DNA of 64,000 bases from positions 96,119,128 to 96,183,127 of the forward strand of contig CM061133.1 in the NCBI GenBank assembly GCA_030789695.1, in the 5' to 3' direction. Positions 9,800 through 22,200 of the stretch are shown here, piece after piece. The DNA comes from Scilla litardierei (Eukaryota; Streptophyta; Magnoliopsida; Asparagales; Asparagaceae). The stretch's first letter is position 1, and each line of letters opens with the position of its first letter. The notes under the pieces are model-generated. The model ran no database searches. It was not told where the DNA came from and saw only the letters and a program-made list of their open reading frames with translations. The position numbers and the translations under genes are program-made.

Positions 9800-12700
9800 G
9801 TGCCTAACGATTCATCTTTCAATAGATGAAACTGCTCTCATAAATAATTAGTAGACAATAAACACGTACGATCTCTTTCAATACAAAGCCCAACATCAGG
9901 GCTATATTGAAGTTCCAGGGAATGCAACACTGTTGCCCCCAAACGACACAAAAATAAAGGATGCACTAATCCCTCCGAATTCCAAAAGAAACTTTCTAAG
10001 TTTCTAGGACATCTGTTGCAACGGATTCCACTTGGAAACAGCAAATGTAAATGAAAAAAAAAAATTTACCGTATGCAACGTCTCAAGAACAAGGAGTAAA
10101 ATCCACACTTGAACGTTTTGAGAGCCTTATAGGCCTCCACCATACGAAGATTCGGAGAAAGGAAGCAGAATTTAAACGGAGCACCTGAAGTGCCCGACAT
10201 CAGCCGAGTTTTTACTCCGGCATGGTGGACTTGGCCACCCTGGATTTGTGATGATGCATCGCATCTTATCCTATGGGTACGACTTGAAGAACCAGAAGAT
10301 TCTTCAGAAGGGAAAAAAATCCCTCGCATCCCTTACTATAAGGGAAAACTAATTACAAGGCCATCTCCACGATAAGTTGAAAAAGAATCTCCACGCTTCC
10401 TCAAAAAGAATACAAGGAGATAGATGTGGATAAAATCCACCACCCCTAGTGGGCTATTTCAATACTTCACTGTACTGATAAATGCATCCACAGAATATCC
10501 GTACGTGTGTCTACTTCAGACCCGCAACTTAGCTTTTCCAAAGCTATTGGCACAAAAATAAAAAATGTTGCGGGCACATTTCCCAGACAATAAAATGTTG
10601 TAAATAAGTCTGGTTAATGTTGGGAAATATACCTCCCAGTCTTTTCAAGAGTACTGCCAATCAACGAGAATTGAAAATGAACATACAAGTGCAGCATGTT
10701 CATACCCAAAATGGGTCGGCAGAGTCACTGAAAAGTAGACTACAATGGACTGAACGTCCATTAAATCCCGATTGCCTATGGATGCATGGGGACATGCAAA
10801 CTCTGCATGCTGCATCGTAAATGAAAATAAGACCCTCTGGAGGTCAGAGTCTCCAATGCAACTTGCATATGGAATGCCACCGAACATTCCTCATCTGAGA
10901 ATCTTCGGTCACGCAGTCTTAAATCCCCATTGCACCACCAAAGAGGACCAAAACGGTACTCAACGTCGCCTAGGTATCCATGCAGGGTTTGACTCACCCT
11001 CACTTATAAGATACCTAGAACCCCAAACGGGGACGCATTTAAGGCACATCTTGAAGACTGTGATTTCGATGAGACGAGTTTCCCAAAAATAGGCCCAGTT
11101 ACTAGAAAATCTGGCGCGAAGAAAATTATAACGTGGGATACAAAAAGTCTGACCCACTACGATCCGGTAACAAAACAATGTGATGATAAGATCCTAAAGA
11201 TCTTACACATCCAGAACACAGTTCATAAATTACCGGATTCGTTTACTGACAACCAGAAGATTGTCAGATCACACATCCCTGCTGCAAAAACTCCAGCTAG
11301 GATTGACATCCCCGAGAATGGATGCAACCCACTAGCAGCAGAAGTGGCTGATCCTCAACAGAAAAGAGGCAGACCACCAGGATCTAAGGACAGAAACTCC
11401 TGGAGACCTTAAGACAATACTGCCACATGACAATGAGCTCCTGTCCACACCATCACCCTTCCCGGAATCCACTGCAGAGGAATTGCCGGGAAAAAGTGAA
11501 ATTAAGTAAATGTTGTACGTACTGGGGAGGTGTTGGACAGATAGAACATAAATTATCGACAATATATTCACGTATCATATTGTCATATACATCGCAATGG
11601 CGATGATGTTTGTAAATTATCGTTCCACGCTCCGTTGCTAGAAGGTAAACGTAGAGATTGGCCAAAATGTGGAACGTGGCAATAGAAGATGAGCTGGACT
11701 CACTTATAAAACGTGAAATGTTCGGACCTGAAGTCCAGACACCAAAAGGTGTCAAACCTGTGGATAAAACAAAGTATTGCAAACATAAGAAAAATAAATA
11801 CAAAATCGTATGCTATACGGTACAACCTATAGCCCAAGGAAAATTTCGCTGAAACTAGGGATCGAACAAATTCAAATGAGCATGTCTCATAAATGATGCA
11901 TCAGTCTAACTAAGTTATCAAAAGCGAATACCTTACGATTTGGCGAAGGAAAATTTTGGATATGCTGTTATTGGATGTTGTGACGGCATACCTTCGTGGA
12001 TATCTTGTAAAGATAATTTCCACATTTCCTTAAAATACCTGAATAGACTTCGGGACGTCTATTCAAGAAAAAAAATAAGTATAAATAAATGTACAACCAA
12101 GAGAATCACTTGACAAGTCAATGATTCCTACTGAAGGTTGTCTTTGCATTTGTGCAAAGAACAGGATTAGAGATCATAGTTGGAGACAACTAAAATCTCA
12201 TCGGATCTCCTGAAGAGAAAACCGAACTACATGTACAAGCCTGACCTTTGAACATGAAAAGACCTAGGCAAAATATAAAGTCATGGCTCATAGAATCCTG
12301 TTACAAACGCCCAGAAGTGCGTTAGAGAAATTAAAAGGACCATTGTCATCCAAAGTACACCTACGGTGGTATACTCAATGGATGTACAAAAAAGAACCCT
12401 TCCGATCGCTGGAAGAGGGGGAGGATATAACTGGTCCTAAAGTCCATTATCTAAGTGCAATCATGCACTCCTGGCTAAACTGCACGCGTCCCGATATAGC
12501 AGTTGCAGTTAACTCATTAGCCAGAGATAGTTGGCACCTCACTAGGGCCATTAGACCGGAGTCAAGCCTTCTGCGCTTCCTCCAAGGGTCGAAATATTTG
12601 GACTTACAAATTATAGTAGCATCCTCCAATGTTTTGTGCAAATGCAGGTTACAGGTCCGGTCCCTATACTAATAAATCACAGAATGGGTACCAACAGTGG

Positions 12701-12960
12701 GATGACCATCTACTACAAATATGCAAAGCAACTTATGAAGGCAACATCATCCTATAATTCTGAGATCCTCACCACTCCAGAATCACACCAATGGTGTATT
12801 TAAGGGCGCCTGGTGGTACATCACATCCCAGTGACGACTGGGATAGAGGCTGGTTCTGTGGAGCTGACCATACAGTCTGAAGACCACATAAGAGGCGACA
12901 AAACTTAGCACACCTCTCCAGAGTTTCTGGATTCAGCAGCTGCTTGATGGTGACAAAATT
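9800..12960 (+). pseudogene. pol relic of element C
   Basis: This polyprotein is strongly decayed but still follows copia order. Protease and pre-integrase traces lie at 9855-10380 (LLPPND, NFLSFKDIR, then LERFESLIG). Integrase pieces lie at 10620-11300, including HVHTQNGSAESLKSRLQW, then a frame change, then MPMDAWGHA and RRLGIHAGFDSPSLIRYLEP. Reverse transcriptase and RNase H traces occur at 11660-12900 (LINDASV, NCTRPDIAVAVNSLAR, LLRFLQGSK). No catalytic YVDD is readable. Many stops and frame changes are the same ones found in element B, notably the shift just before MPMDAWGHA and the stop after IAQGKFR, so they predate the split of the two copies. Confidence 0.85.
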
Positions 12961-13044
12961 TGTAATCTGTGTACATTTTCGGAATATTGTAAATAGGAGT
13001 GATGAGATAAGCCTAAAAGATCTGAAAGCCTAAGTGCTTTTACA

Positions 13045-13425
13045 GATCAGGGGGAGTTGAGGGAATTTGTACTCTTTTCCCTTAGCTATGGTTTTTCCCA
13101 CTGGGTTTTCCATAACCAAAGGTTTTAACGAGGCAAATCAAATCAACTCTGGATCCCGAAGTATCCACCCTTCTGTGACGCTCAGAATCCAGAAGTATTC
13201 ATGAGCAGAGTCACTTGTACAAATCAGGGGGAGTTAAAGAGCGTTTGCACTCTTTTTCCTTAACTATGGTTTTTCCCACTGGGTTTTCCATAGCTAGAGG
13301 TTTTAACGAGGCAAATCTCACCAACTCAGGATCCTGAAGTATCCACCCCATGTGAGACTCTTATACGCTCAGAATCCTGAAGCATTCACGATCAGAGTCC
13401 ACACCTATGGCTGGATAAGGGGGAG
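13045..13425 (+). repeat. Repeated polypurine-tract modules before 3' LTR of C
   Basis: A module of about 180 bp occurs twice. Each starts near CAGGGGGAGTT (13048, 13225) and contains CCCACTGGGTTTTCCATA, GGTTTTAACGAGGCAAATC and CTCAGAATCC. The real tract AAGGGGGAG lies at 13418-13425. Elements B (31390-31800) and D (17919-18260) carry the same duplication. Confidence 0.88.
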
Positions 13426-13573
13426 TGTTGTGAACGGTTATTTAACCGGAGTTGGGTGAGATTCTGGGCTATCCTAGAGATAGGCCCATATCATTGTAAG
13501 CTCATATCTGTATTCCCCAATTGCCTATAAATAAAGAGCTGAGGGCTCCTCCCCCAGGAGTTGATTCATAACA
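13426..13573 (+). repeat. 3' LTR of element C (148 bp)
   Basis: It begins TGTTGTGAACGG after the polypurine tract and ends GATTCATAACA. A TATA-like CTATAAATAAAG lies near 13525. The layout matches the LTR of B (TGTTGTGAA at one end, AGTTGATTCATAACA at the other), but most of the interior differs. Confidence 0.88.
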
Positions 13574-14492
13574 GTTTGGAAGATTATTATTTTTCTTGTT
13601 AGTGTATTTATTTGAGACATGTACAAGCAGCTATAAATGGGATTACAGCTTGACAGAGTTTCTTAAGATTTTGTTATGATACTGTCTTCATTGTTAGTTC
13701 TCGGTGGATCGGTCTGAAATGATGGCGAAATGCTTGCATGCCATAGGAAAGAAATAATGAATATAAAGTGGGATAGCCATTACAGTTTGTAAAGAAAATT
13801 TCCTTAATTCTCAGAGGATAGGCTGCTAGGAGTAATTTGCAAAGGGTGCAGTTGAAAGAAAATTCATGTTTATTTAGCAAGGAAATAAAGAAAACATGCA
13901 GTATTATATTAGTGTGTCCTCTTCTTTTCCTAGATGATGAAAAAGGGCCAACTACTTTGCTTGCGTGAAACTTCATTGGCTGCTAACTATGATTTAATTC
14001 AACATGTACAGTGAAAGTGAGCTAGCACTTGCTGGTTAAATGATCCCAAGGCCAAGGACACCAGTAAAAGACATTCCATATGGAATGCATAGGTTTGGCG
14101 GAGGAACTCCTTTGCTAGTATAAATGCCATAATAATGGCAATAGATTTTGGGCAGGCTTGAGAACCTCATCTGTCACCTTCTTTCCGAGACACACCTTTC
14201 TTTTCCTGTCAATTCGGAGGATCCGTTCATTTAATTATGATCCCTTTTTATTTCTGATCCCTTCTTTTGTTTGTGGGGGTTTGGTACGGGGACTTCAAAG
14301 AGGTTGAAGACACGATATGAAGACACATTTTCCCGAAAGTGGTGAGACATTAGGGCACAAGGCACTTGGGGGCACCTTTCTGCAGTTGGGATGGTGAAGC
14401 TGAGAGGTGTCTTTCAGTTGCTGTCAACAGCTGTTGATATTGGTTAATTTCAAGACGGTCGGTAGCTACAAAATGCCATACAATAATGCCAT

Positions 14493-14496
<4 letters not shown>

Positions 14497-14539
<43 letters not shown>

Positions 14540-14578
14540 CCATGCAAGGTGTTGATAGCTAGCCTCTCTCTCTCTCTC
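14497..14578. repeat. (TC)n microsatellites
   Basis: A (TC)20 run at 14497-14536 and a shorter (CT)8 run at 14563-14578, followed by more CT-rich sequence to about 14608. Confidence 0.97.
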
Positions 14579-16406
14579 CGTCGTCTCTCTCTCTCTGCGC
14601 CCCTCTCTACTATGGGACTGTTGTTTCTCCTAGGTTTCTTATGACAGTCTGTGTGCATTTTCTTCTTGCTAAAGTTGTGCACATATGTCCTTTATTACGG
14701 TCTTCTCTCTCTTGTTGTCTCCTTCAACGGCCTAGATAATGGCGGACCTATCTTAAAGTGAGCTTATGCATCCATGAGATAATGGCTAGTTCTTCTTCCA
14801 GGCATTCCACCAAAAGCATGGGTTTGGTGCTGAAAAATGTGATACAAAAAATTAAAAATGTTTTATACTTAATCTAGAATTTATAACAATTTTTTTTAAG
14901 AGACGAGCCTAAAACAATAATTTTCTAAAGTTAAGAAGTTGATTTTTCTGGGGTCCAGTTGGATGAAGAATAGTAGAGCCAATCCCGAAGTATCGTGGTA
15001 TTGTTTAGTAGAAGCAGCGTGCACGTGGCGCATGCATGCACATAGCTCAAGGAGTTCACGGTGCCCGTGCTACGCGACTGCAGCGATGGCGATCGCGTGA
15101 GAGGTAGGTGACAGCAGATATATTCGATGATCGATGTTCAAGCGGGGCACGGAGCCATAGTGTGCAACATGTTAGAATCTGGTTCCGACCTGATTCATTA
15201 CTGTACTCATAGACCCATCAAGGGTTGTAAAGTGTATTTAAACCCTAATTTCAGATAGGTTTTGTGTGAATTTTCATGTAAAGATTTGTGGCTACCTATA
15301 GAAATTAATATGGCAAACTGAGGGGCCAAAAATGGTTGTCTAAGAACCAAAAAAGCGTTTTCTCCATTGTTTCAATCTCTGAATGTTTAACGTGTTTAGT
15401 TTTTCCTTTAACCAAATGTCATGACTTGTAATATAAGATTATTAAAACGTTAGTGATCTCTCTAACTCGATATACGCTAATTATTGGATGGAATCGGTAT
15501 AAATATCTTTTGTTGTGCATTGCTTTTCGTATATAATGAGGTGTTGCAAGTTTTGTAGAGAAAGTCATTAGCTTTGTTCATTGGTTCATTGGTTCTACGA
15601 TCTTGAAATTTTGCAGGACAATTTTTTTTCTTATTAAGCATATCAAGAGGCCATATGAGCCTAAGAGAGATGGTTCCAATCAACCCCCAACACTTGTTCA
15701 CATATGCATCGAGTGAATGTGGGCAGCATCCTGCACTCCATGGGTTCATTTGAAATATTAGGCTCTGGAGTGTTTGGTGTATTAAAAAGAATTGCCTTGA
15801 ATAACATATACTTATAGTAGTCCATATATCAAGTTTTAAACCTGTCCATCAAATAGCAATAGCTTTTGACACCTCAGCGGATACCTAATGCCCATGAACC
15901 AAAAGATGTTATTTCTTGGCAAGCAAATAAACCCAACATTGTAAAGAAGAATCAGCGTTACCACCCAGTTCATCACAATGAATCTTTCTTGTAAATCTGT
16001 GATGCATGGGCTCAGACAAAACGCATGTCAGACAAGTCCTTCAACCAATTGTTCTGTAAGATGTCTCACAGACCCATGTTTGCTCGAACCTACAAAATCA
16101 TCGCAATCCCGCTTGCTCGTTGCCTACATTGTCGCACGCTTTGCATGCATCAAGAGTTTCCCACTACCAACTGAAATGGATATGGATAATAATATACTTG
16201 TGGTTAAGCCGGCCGTCAGAATAAGAAAACAAGTGTAGGCTTTGCTGTCCGACAGTATGGATTACTTACCACAGAGGGACAAGCCCTGGAGCGAAGGACA
16301 AAAATGAGCGGAATCAATGTGTTCCAATTTCTGGCCTTGCACCGACCATCCAACGGACCATTGACTAAACAGCCACTGCCTGAAAGGACTATGTCCATGA
16401 GACCGT

Positions 16407-16434
16407 CACACACACACACACACACACACACACA
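16407..16434. repeat. (CA)14 microsatellite
   Basis: An uninterrupted CA run. Confidence 0.97.
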
Positions 16435-16613
16435 TCTTGCGCCTATAGGCCGCTATAACTATCCAAGAAGACACTCGAAACTGGAAGGATAAAGAAGGTT
16501 ATTAATACAGCCAGGCATGCCTTAAGCCCGGGAAGCAATCTAGGATACAGCCAGCGCCTTAGAGTTGTTCACGATACTGAGTCAGTAAAGTATATGATCA
16601 ATGTCCACTGAAG

Positions 16614-16733
16614 AAGAAAAGAGATTTTGTCCATGTCTTACTGATAAAAGAGAAGACCTTTGTGACCATGACAGATGCTAAGGGGAATAAGAAAACTGGG
16701 GCCTTCGCAGGTTCTTTGGATGAAAGAAAATGT
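16614..16733 (+). pseudogene. Fragment of mitochondrial ribosomal protein S11 (uS11m) gene
   Basis: In one frame from about 16626 the sequence reads FVHVLLIKEKTFVTMTDAKG and then NKKTGAFAGSLDERK before a stop at 16733. This matches the start of the uS11 core (FVHV.L...TFVTVTD.KGN) as found in plant mitochondrial S11. Only about 40 codons remain, with no start and no C-terminal half. S11 is nuclear in most flowering plants and mitochondrial in some, so this could be a gene fragment or part of inserted mitochondrial DNA. The cob fragment next to it makes the second option worth testing. Confidence 0.62.
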
Positions 16734-16754
16734 TAGTCTCAGGAAGCTTCTACT

Positions 16755-16925
16755 ATATATTTTTTTTCATTTGGAATTTTATCCTCCTAATGTTTTGGGG
16801 CATTCTGACAATATTTACGTACTAATCCGATGACCATCCCACCTCATATTGTGCCGGAATGGTATTCCTACCGATCCATGCCATTCTTCGCAGTATACCT
16901 GACAAATCGAGAGGTTGAGATGCTC
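16755..16925 (+). pseudogene. cob: Nuclear copy of mitochondrial cytochrome b (cob) fragment
   Basis: The DNA follows plant mitochondrial cob very closely from the IFFSIWIFYAPNVLGH region through the conserved PPHIVPEWY quinone-site motif to AILRSIPDKSGG. Single-base indels shift the frame: one near 16755-16775, and one lost T after GGAATGGTA at about 16861, where WYFLPIHA becomes WYSYRSM. Cytochrome b is encoded only in mitochondrial DNA in plants, so this is a NUMT. It covers roughly 55 codons of about 390. It is non-functional here. Confidence 0.85.
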
Positions 16926-17564
16926 TGTATGAAGTTCATGGACTTGAAACTGCCCGCACCCGCAAGCCCAAATCTATCCGTTTTGTCGTTGTTTTTTCCT
17001 AGGCCTTCTAAGCCCTCGATTAGTCAGTTTTTCAGTTGATGTCTAACTTAAAATAAAGATAAAGATACTAAGGCTTCAGTAAAATAATTATTTAATGCCG
17101 TATTCTCTAGGTTTGAAAAGTAAACCATTTGACGCTCAGGAAGTCTTTTGTCACTCTTAACCCAGGCTTATCATCGAGTCTGTGTCAGCGACCAATGAGC
17201 GAGGTTCCATTATTTGGGATCCATGGGAAAGAGGATCAAGTTGGCACTTTCGAATAGCTTGATGCATATCTCCCTTCAACCATTTGCTTTGAGCCAAATG
17301 TATCAAAAGGAATAAAAAACTATGGACCGACCCCATTAAAGGGCATAGCCAACGGGAGGTAAAGTGGGGTAGTTATAATCTAAGGCATTCGATGTGACGT
17401 TTGTCCTAGTCACAAGCTGACTGGGACAAATGTCACATCGCCCAGCCCAGTCAGTAGCCCAGTCACAGCCCAGTCAGCTTTGTAGTTTTAGGCTTTCTTT
17501 TGGGCTTTGGGGTTTTGGGCTTTGGGTTTTGTTTTGGGTCTTTTTACGTCCTGACACTACCGAC
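16926..17564. other. Unassigned DNA with a 17-bp inverted repeat
   Basis: No gene is seen. An inverted repeat CGATGTGACGTTTGTCC (17390-17406) and GGACAAATGTCACATCG (17424-17440) pairs at 16 of 17 positions. It is followed by CCCAGTCA-type short repeats to about 17480 and a G/T-rich GGGCTTTGGG tract to 17540. Confidence 0.6.
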
Positions 17565-17672
17565 ACATACACACACACACTTCTCCCTCCTTTTCAGTTG
17601 CGCATGTACACCGCATCCTTTTCGTACGGGTTTTTTCTCACGCCGTGCACTTTGTGTACGGGTTATTTCTAG
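17565..17672 (+). mobile_element. Possible Helitron 3' terminus
   Basis: The sequence CCGTGCAC-TTT-GTGTACGG (17643-17661) forms an 8-bp hairpin with one G-T pair. It is followed by 11 bases ending in CTAG at 17672 and then a T. This is the diagnostic 3' end of Helitrons (hairpin, short spacer, CTRR, insertion before T). A diverged copy with the same end lies at 31100-31217, and similarity stops at the CTAG in both. The 5' TC end is not identified. Confidence 0.5.
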
Positions 17673-17806
17673 TACACTTTCATTTGAGATGCCCCTACAG
17701 TCCCCTTAATTTTTCTAATTGCTACATAATGTAATTTAATGAATTTTTTTAACATTTCATCAATAGGCACAGATGAACAATTAATGCAGCACAATAACTA
17801 CAGTTG

Positions 17807-17918
17807 TGTTGTAAACTTTGTGGCTACGGAACCCATAGCCCCGTATTTATAGAAGTATGGCTACATAATGGGTGGATACCCAATACACAGATGGGCCTAC
17901 AAAAGCCTGTTTATAACA
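17807..17918 (-). repeat. 3' LTR of element D
   Basis: 112 bp; the minus-strand polypurine tract AAAGGGATG abuts it at 17919-17927. It differs from the 5' LTR at 8 sites by my count. Confidence 0.9.
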
Positions 17919-18260
17919 CATCCCTTTATCCATCCATTGTTGTAAGCCGCATATGAGCGCTTCAGGGTTCATAGAGCTTATCTAATCATGGGGGTATGGA
18001 TACTTCTGGATCCTAAGTTAAGAGTTCTTGCCTCGTCAAAACCTTTGCCATGGAAAACCCAGTGGGAAAAACCAGTGGCTAAGGGAAAAGAGTACAAGTC
18101 TCTGTAACTTCCCCTGATCGATGGATATCATCAGAGGTGGATACTTCTGGATCCAGAGTTGATGTGGTTACCTCGTTAAAACCTTTGCTATGGAAAACCC
18201 AGTGGAAAAACTAATAGCCAAGTGAAAAAGAGTACAACTCAACATTAACTCCCCCTGATG
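17919..18260 (-). repeat. Repeated polypurine-tract modules of D
   Basis: Two copies of the module with TGGAAAACCCAGTGG.AAAA and AAAACCTTTGC, each ending on the plus strand in TCCCCCTGAT-like sequence (about 18109 and 18250). This is the same arrangement as in C and B. Confidence 0.82.
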
Positions 18261-18291
18261 TGTACAAGCTTCAGGCTTGTATATCTTTCAA

Positions 18292-18429
18292 CTATCTCAT
18301 CCCAATCCCTAATACAAGTTTTCTGAAGGTACAACGAGGTAAAGCTTTAGTAAATAGATCTGCCAGGTTGTGGCAAGACTGGATCTGCTGGATGTCGATT
18401 TGGTTGTCTACTTGTTGTTCAGGCGTCCA
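18292..18429 (-). pseudogene. RNase H C-terminal end of element D pol
   Basis: Minus-strand reading gives TPEQQVDNQIDIQQIQSCHN, LADLFTKALP and a final GIGMR before the stop. It is the direct continuation of TKHISPKLFW, which ends at 24193. The CACTA element with its CCA duplication lies exactly between them. The frame resumes precisely once the transposon and one CCA are ignored. Confidence 0.92.
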
Positions 18430-18729
18430 CACTACAAAACACAGGGCTGTTTCTAGCGGTTTTGTTTGTCGCGGTTTGGAAAACCGCCACAAATCCTTCT
18501 ATTTGTATCGGTTACGACCCGCCGGTACCAAATAAATATTCTGTGGAGGTTCAAAACCGCCACAATAATAAAATAATAATAAATCCAACCGCGGAAAAAA
18601 AATCAGAAATGAGGGAAAGAAATTTTTGCGGCAGGAACAAAAATCAGAAAGGAGGGAACGAAATTTTCGTGCGGTTATAACATACTCTGTAGGGCCACAA
18701 ACAGGTAATAATTTCCCTCCGTTGAGAAT

Positions 18730-19260
18730 TAATAAATTATTCCATTGTTTATTAGGGCTGTGCGTCGCCGTGTTCACCCCCAGAATTTCCTCGACTTCGA
18801 TCGCTCGCTGATAATTTTCCTCGCCTTTGATCGCTAACAATTTTCCTCGCCTTCGATCGCTACGAACTCGATCGCTCGCTTGCCTTCTCTCGCCTTCGAT
18901 CCCTCATCATCTTCGAGTTTATACGGTTGCTTCATCGATTTTCATCACAGATTTTTTACGGTCGCTCCCAGAATTTCATCGATTTTCTTCGATTGCTTCC
19001 CAGGAATTCGTTGCTCGGCTAAGGTTCTTCGATTTTCTTCGATTTCTTCGATTTTCCACGGTCGCTACCTTAGGTTCTTTTGAGTTATCTTCGCACCGAT
19101 CTCAAATCCAAGCGAGTTTCTTCGATTTCTTCTGAGTTTTATTTGATTTCTCTGTGCAGATCTTAAATCAGTGCGAGTTCTTCAATATATTCCGACTTTT
19201 CTTCGATTTCTTCGAGCCAAACGAAACTCCTAGCGATCTAGTCTGCAAATCCACTCAGGT
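18730..19260 (+). other. Probable transcribed 5' exon of CACTA 1
   Basis: This pyrimidine-rich sequence with many TTCGAT and TCGATCGCTCG repeats resembles a 5' untranslated leader. It ends at CACTCAG|GTATGC (19257-19263), a good splice donor. The open frame from 18827 has no recognisable protein features. Confidence 0.45.
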
Positions 19261-22200
19261 ATGCGATTGATTCCAAAGTTTCTGTCATGAGTTCAGTTTA
19301 TGTTAGTTGTTGACACCCACAAAAATTTCAGATTGCGAAGGGAATATCATGGAGAACATATGAAATATTTCACATAAGGCTTTTTTTAATGTTCATTTTT
19401 TATTTTATGAGTTTAGACTTGGTCCAATAGCCTTGTATTTTGCCAATAATGTCATAAGTTCATCATTCTCCTATGTTGCAAATATTCCATAGCTGCTCTC
19501 AGGTTGATGGTAGCCAAGCACAAGCATTAAATTATATTGAATCCAGTCATTGTTTATTGATATAACTTTAGGGGGGTTTGTCTTTGCGTGGCTTGAGTGC
19601 AGTGGAGTTGTTCCTTGTTCCAATCTAAGGAGGAATAGAATTATAGATGTATCCCTTTCATGTGAAAGATTGGGTTGGGATTTAATAAAAAGGTTGAAGG
19701 GAGTTTGCAGGATCCAAAATTGGAGGGATTTAGGCATGTAGACATATGAAAGGTCTAATGTTTGCAAGTGAAAGAAATGTCCACAAGGTTTGGATGGAAC
19801 CTGTCATGGGAGAAACATGACTATTGGACATCAGCTACATGTTGTATCCAAGCACTCTTGTACCTGACCATTGTTTTCATGTTCATCTGCAAATACTTTC
19901 TCGCAGATCTTTTAAGCATGTATTATTGATTGTTTTGAGTTGATTTTAACTTCATCTTGTTGGCAACTGTCCTGTAAATCAGAGATCATGAATGAATAGA
20001 AAGAATGAGAATCAAATTATTTTTTACTGGGGGGTGTGTGTGTGACAGTGTGTGTGACATTGTGTGTGTGTGTGTGTGTGTACGTGCGTGCGTGCGTGCG
20101 TGCGTGTGTGTGTGTGTGTGTGTTGGTTTGTTTGCTTGTTCGAAATACCTTCTTGAGTTTAGCATACAACTTGGATAAATGCATTAGCTTCCCTTTGTTG
20201 GAATATCTATGGATAATTTGATTTTCATGTTCATTTGCAAGTACTTTCCCGCAGATCATTTAAGCATGTATCGTTGATTGTTTTGACTGATTTTAACTTA
20301 TCTTGTTGGCAACTGACCTATGTAAATCAGAGATCATGAATGAACAGAAAGAAGGAGAATCAATAGGTATATAATTTGGCTAACCTTCATGTTCATATAC
20401 TTAAAAAAATTGGACTGTCATAAATATACACTAATCTTCATGTTTATAACTGACCTATGTTAATATCCTAGTCTTGCATTATACACTAATCTTCACGTTC
20501 ATATACTTAAAAAATTGGACTGTCACACATAACTATATAAGAATATACATTTGGTAAAATTTGCTAAGACAATGATATTCATATGAATGTTCCTAAAAGC
20601 TTTTGGAGTGATATTTATCTCACAGCTTGTTATTTGATAAATTGTATGCATCCATCTATGCATGATGGTTGTATCCCTTATTATCTATTTCATCCATCAA
20701 TATTGTTTTTGTTTGTGTTGAGAAAAAAAAGATTTTTGTTAACCTTATAACACTAAACAGTTGCTTCGAGAGCTTTGTTTGATTCAAACCACATGAAACA
20801 CAGACATTTAGATGGGGATTGATCTGGATCTATTTTTTTTTTGAATCCAAACCAATTTTTAACATTAACATGTTACATGCACTTATATGTTGATCCCTCA
20901 TAGTAATAAGTCATGGTACGTATTAAATTGTTTGTGAACTCTCATTAAGTGTATTCCTATAATTTATTGTTTGTGGGACCTGTGAGCTATATCATGTATC
21001 TGGTACATTCTCCTATATCTATTTCATTTCTGAAAAGCTGAGACCAGTAAAATTCTCTTTCTATGCATGTAATACACTTTTTAAATATTTTTTGCAGGAA
21101 ATTGTAATTCTCTGTTTTCTCTTTTATCATTTTGTAAGAATTCAAAAATGTTTCTTGATACCATGCTGTTGCTTTATGGGAAAATTGAAACGCCAATATC
21201 AGAGATTCAAAAGCTGAAATTCACCAAGTTTTTTGTTTTGGCTTGGTCATACCTGTAATCCATAATTGTGTTTATGATGAATTTGAAAATTGTATCCAGA
21301 AAGAAATGCAACTTTCAGGAGGCCTTGAGTGCAATTCGACAAACATTTTCCTTATATTTGCATGTGTAATCCTAATCTAATCGTCTCTTTTGTGGCATTC
21401 CCTTGTGCCCCTATGTAGGTCCTATGTACTGTAGGAAAGAACTGTTTTGTTACATGAGGCGTCTGTTTTTAATATCGGTATCACTTAAAAAAATAAAGAG
21501 TTTAATTTATTGCTTGCATCCTTGATTTCTAGCATGTCTACGCTTAAGAAAGTTCTCTTAGGTTGAACCAGTGTTATCCAGAAACCCTGAATGTTAAACC
21601 CCCTGCAACATGCAAAATGGATCAAACGTGCCAAATTCTGACATGTTAGCAAAATGGAACAATAAATTTAATGCTTTTGATCTTGATAACTTTATTTTTA
21701 TACTTACATTCTATGACCATGTATACAATTGTTTGATTTCCTCAATATTACGGAAAACTAATGTAAAGAAGGGGAATATAATCATTTTTTGGAAAATGAA
21801 ACTAAAGAGTTAGATATGAATAATTTATATGAACATAATAAAAATTTTCACACTATTTTTTGGATGATCAGCACCATTCAAACTGATTTTTATATTCTAA
21901 ACCTCAAACACACAAGATCATGTGGACTTCATGCTCTTTGTTTATTGATGGATTGGAAATCAAATGGGGTTGTAGTAATAGAACATTTCCTATCTATAGC
22001 CAATGAGCAAAGAGTCCGGAGTATGTGTGATGTGTGGGGGTTTTTCAAAATGACACTGCATACGGCTTATGTTGTATGTGTGATCTTGCAATAGAGAAAG
22101 AATAATTTATAAGGACTATAGAAACTTTTTTGAATTTGTAGACTTTAGATTAGCAGCTGTTTACTGGATAGATGAGCAACAGTGTCGGTGTCAGTTATTA

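Larger units (their letters stand above)
8189..13573 (+). mobile_element. Ty1/copia element C, right part
   Basis: This continues element C after the A insertion, with gag, a decayed pol, three GGGGGAG polypurine tracts and a 148-bp 3' LTR ending at 13573. The interior is closely similar to B (31390-36600, minus) over its length, while the LTR is quite different. The 5' LTR and the left target duplication are outside the window. Confidence 0.92.
13574..16600. other. Low-copy-looking intergenic DNA between C and the gene relics
   Basis: No gene is supported here. The short open frames have no family features and poor coding character. It contains two microsatellite blocks near 14500 and ordinary A/T-rich sequence. 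It may be the oldest host DNA in the window. Confidence 0.6.

Noticed and set aside
13574..16550. Small open frames such as 15978-16238 as host genes
   Set aside because: Short, no recognisable domain, no splice context or conservation that I can see.
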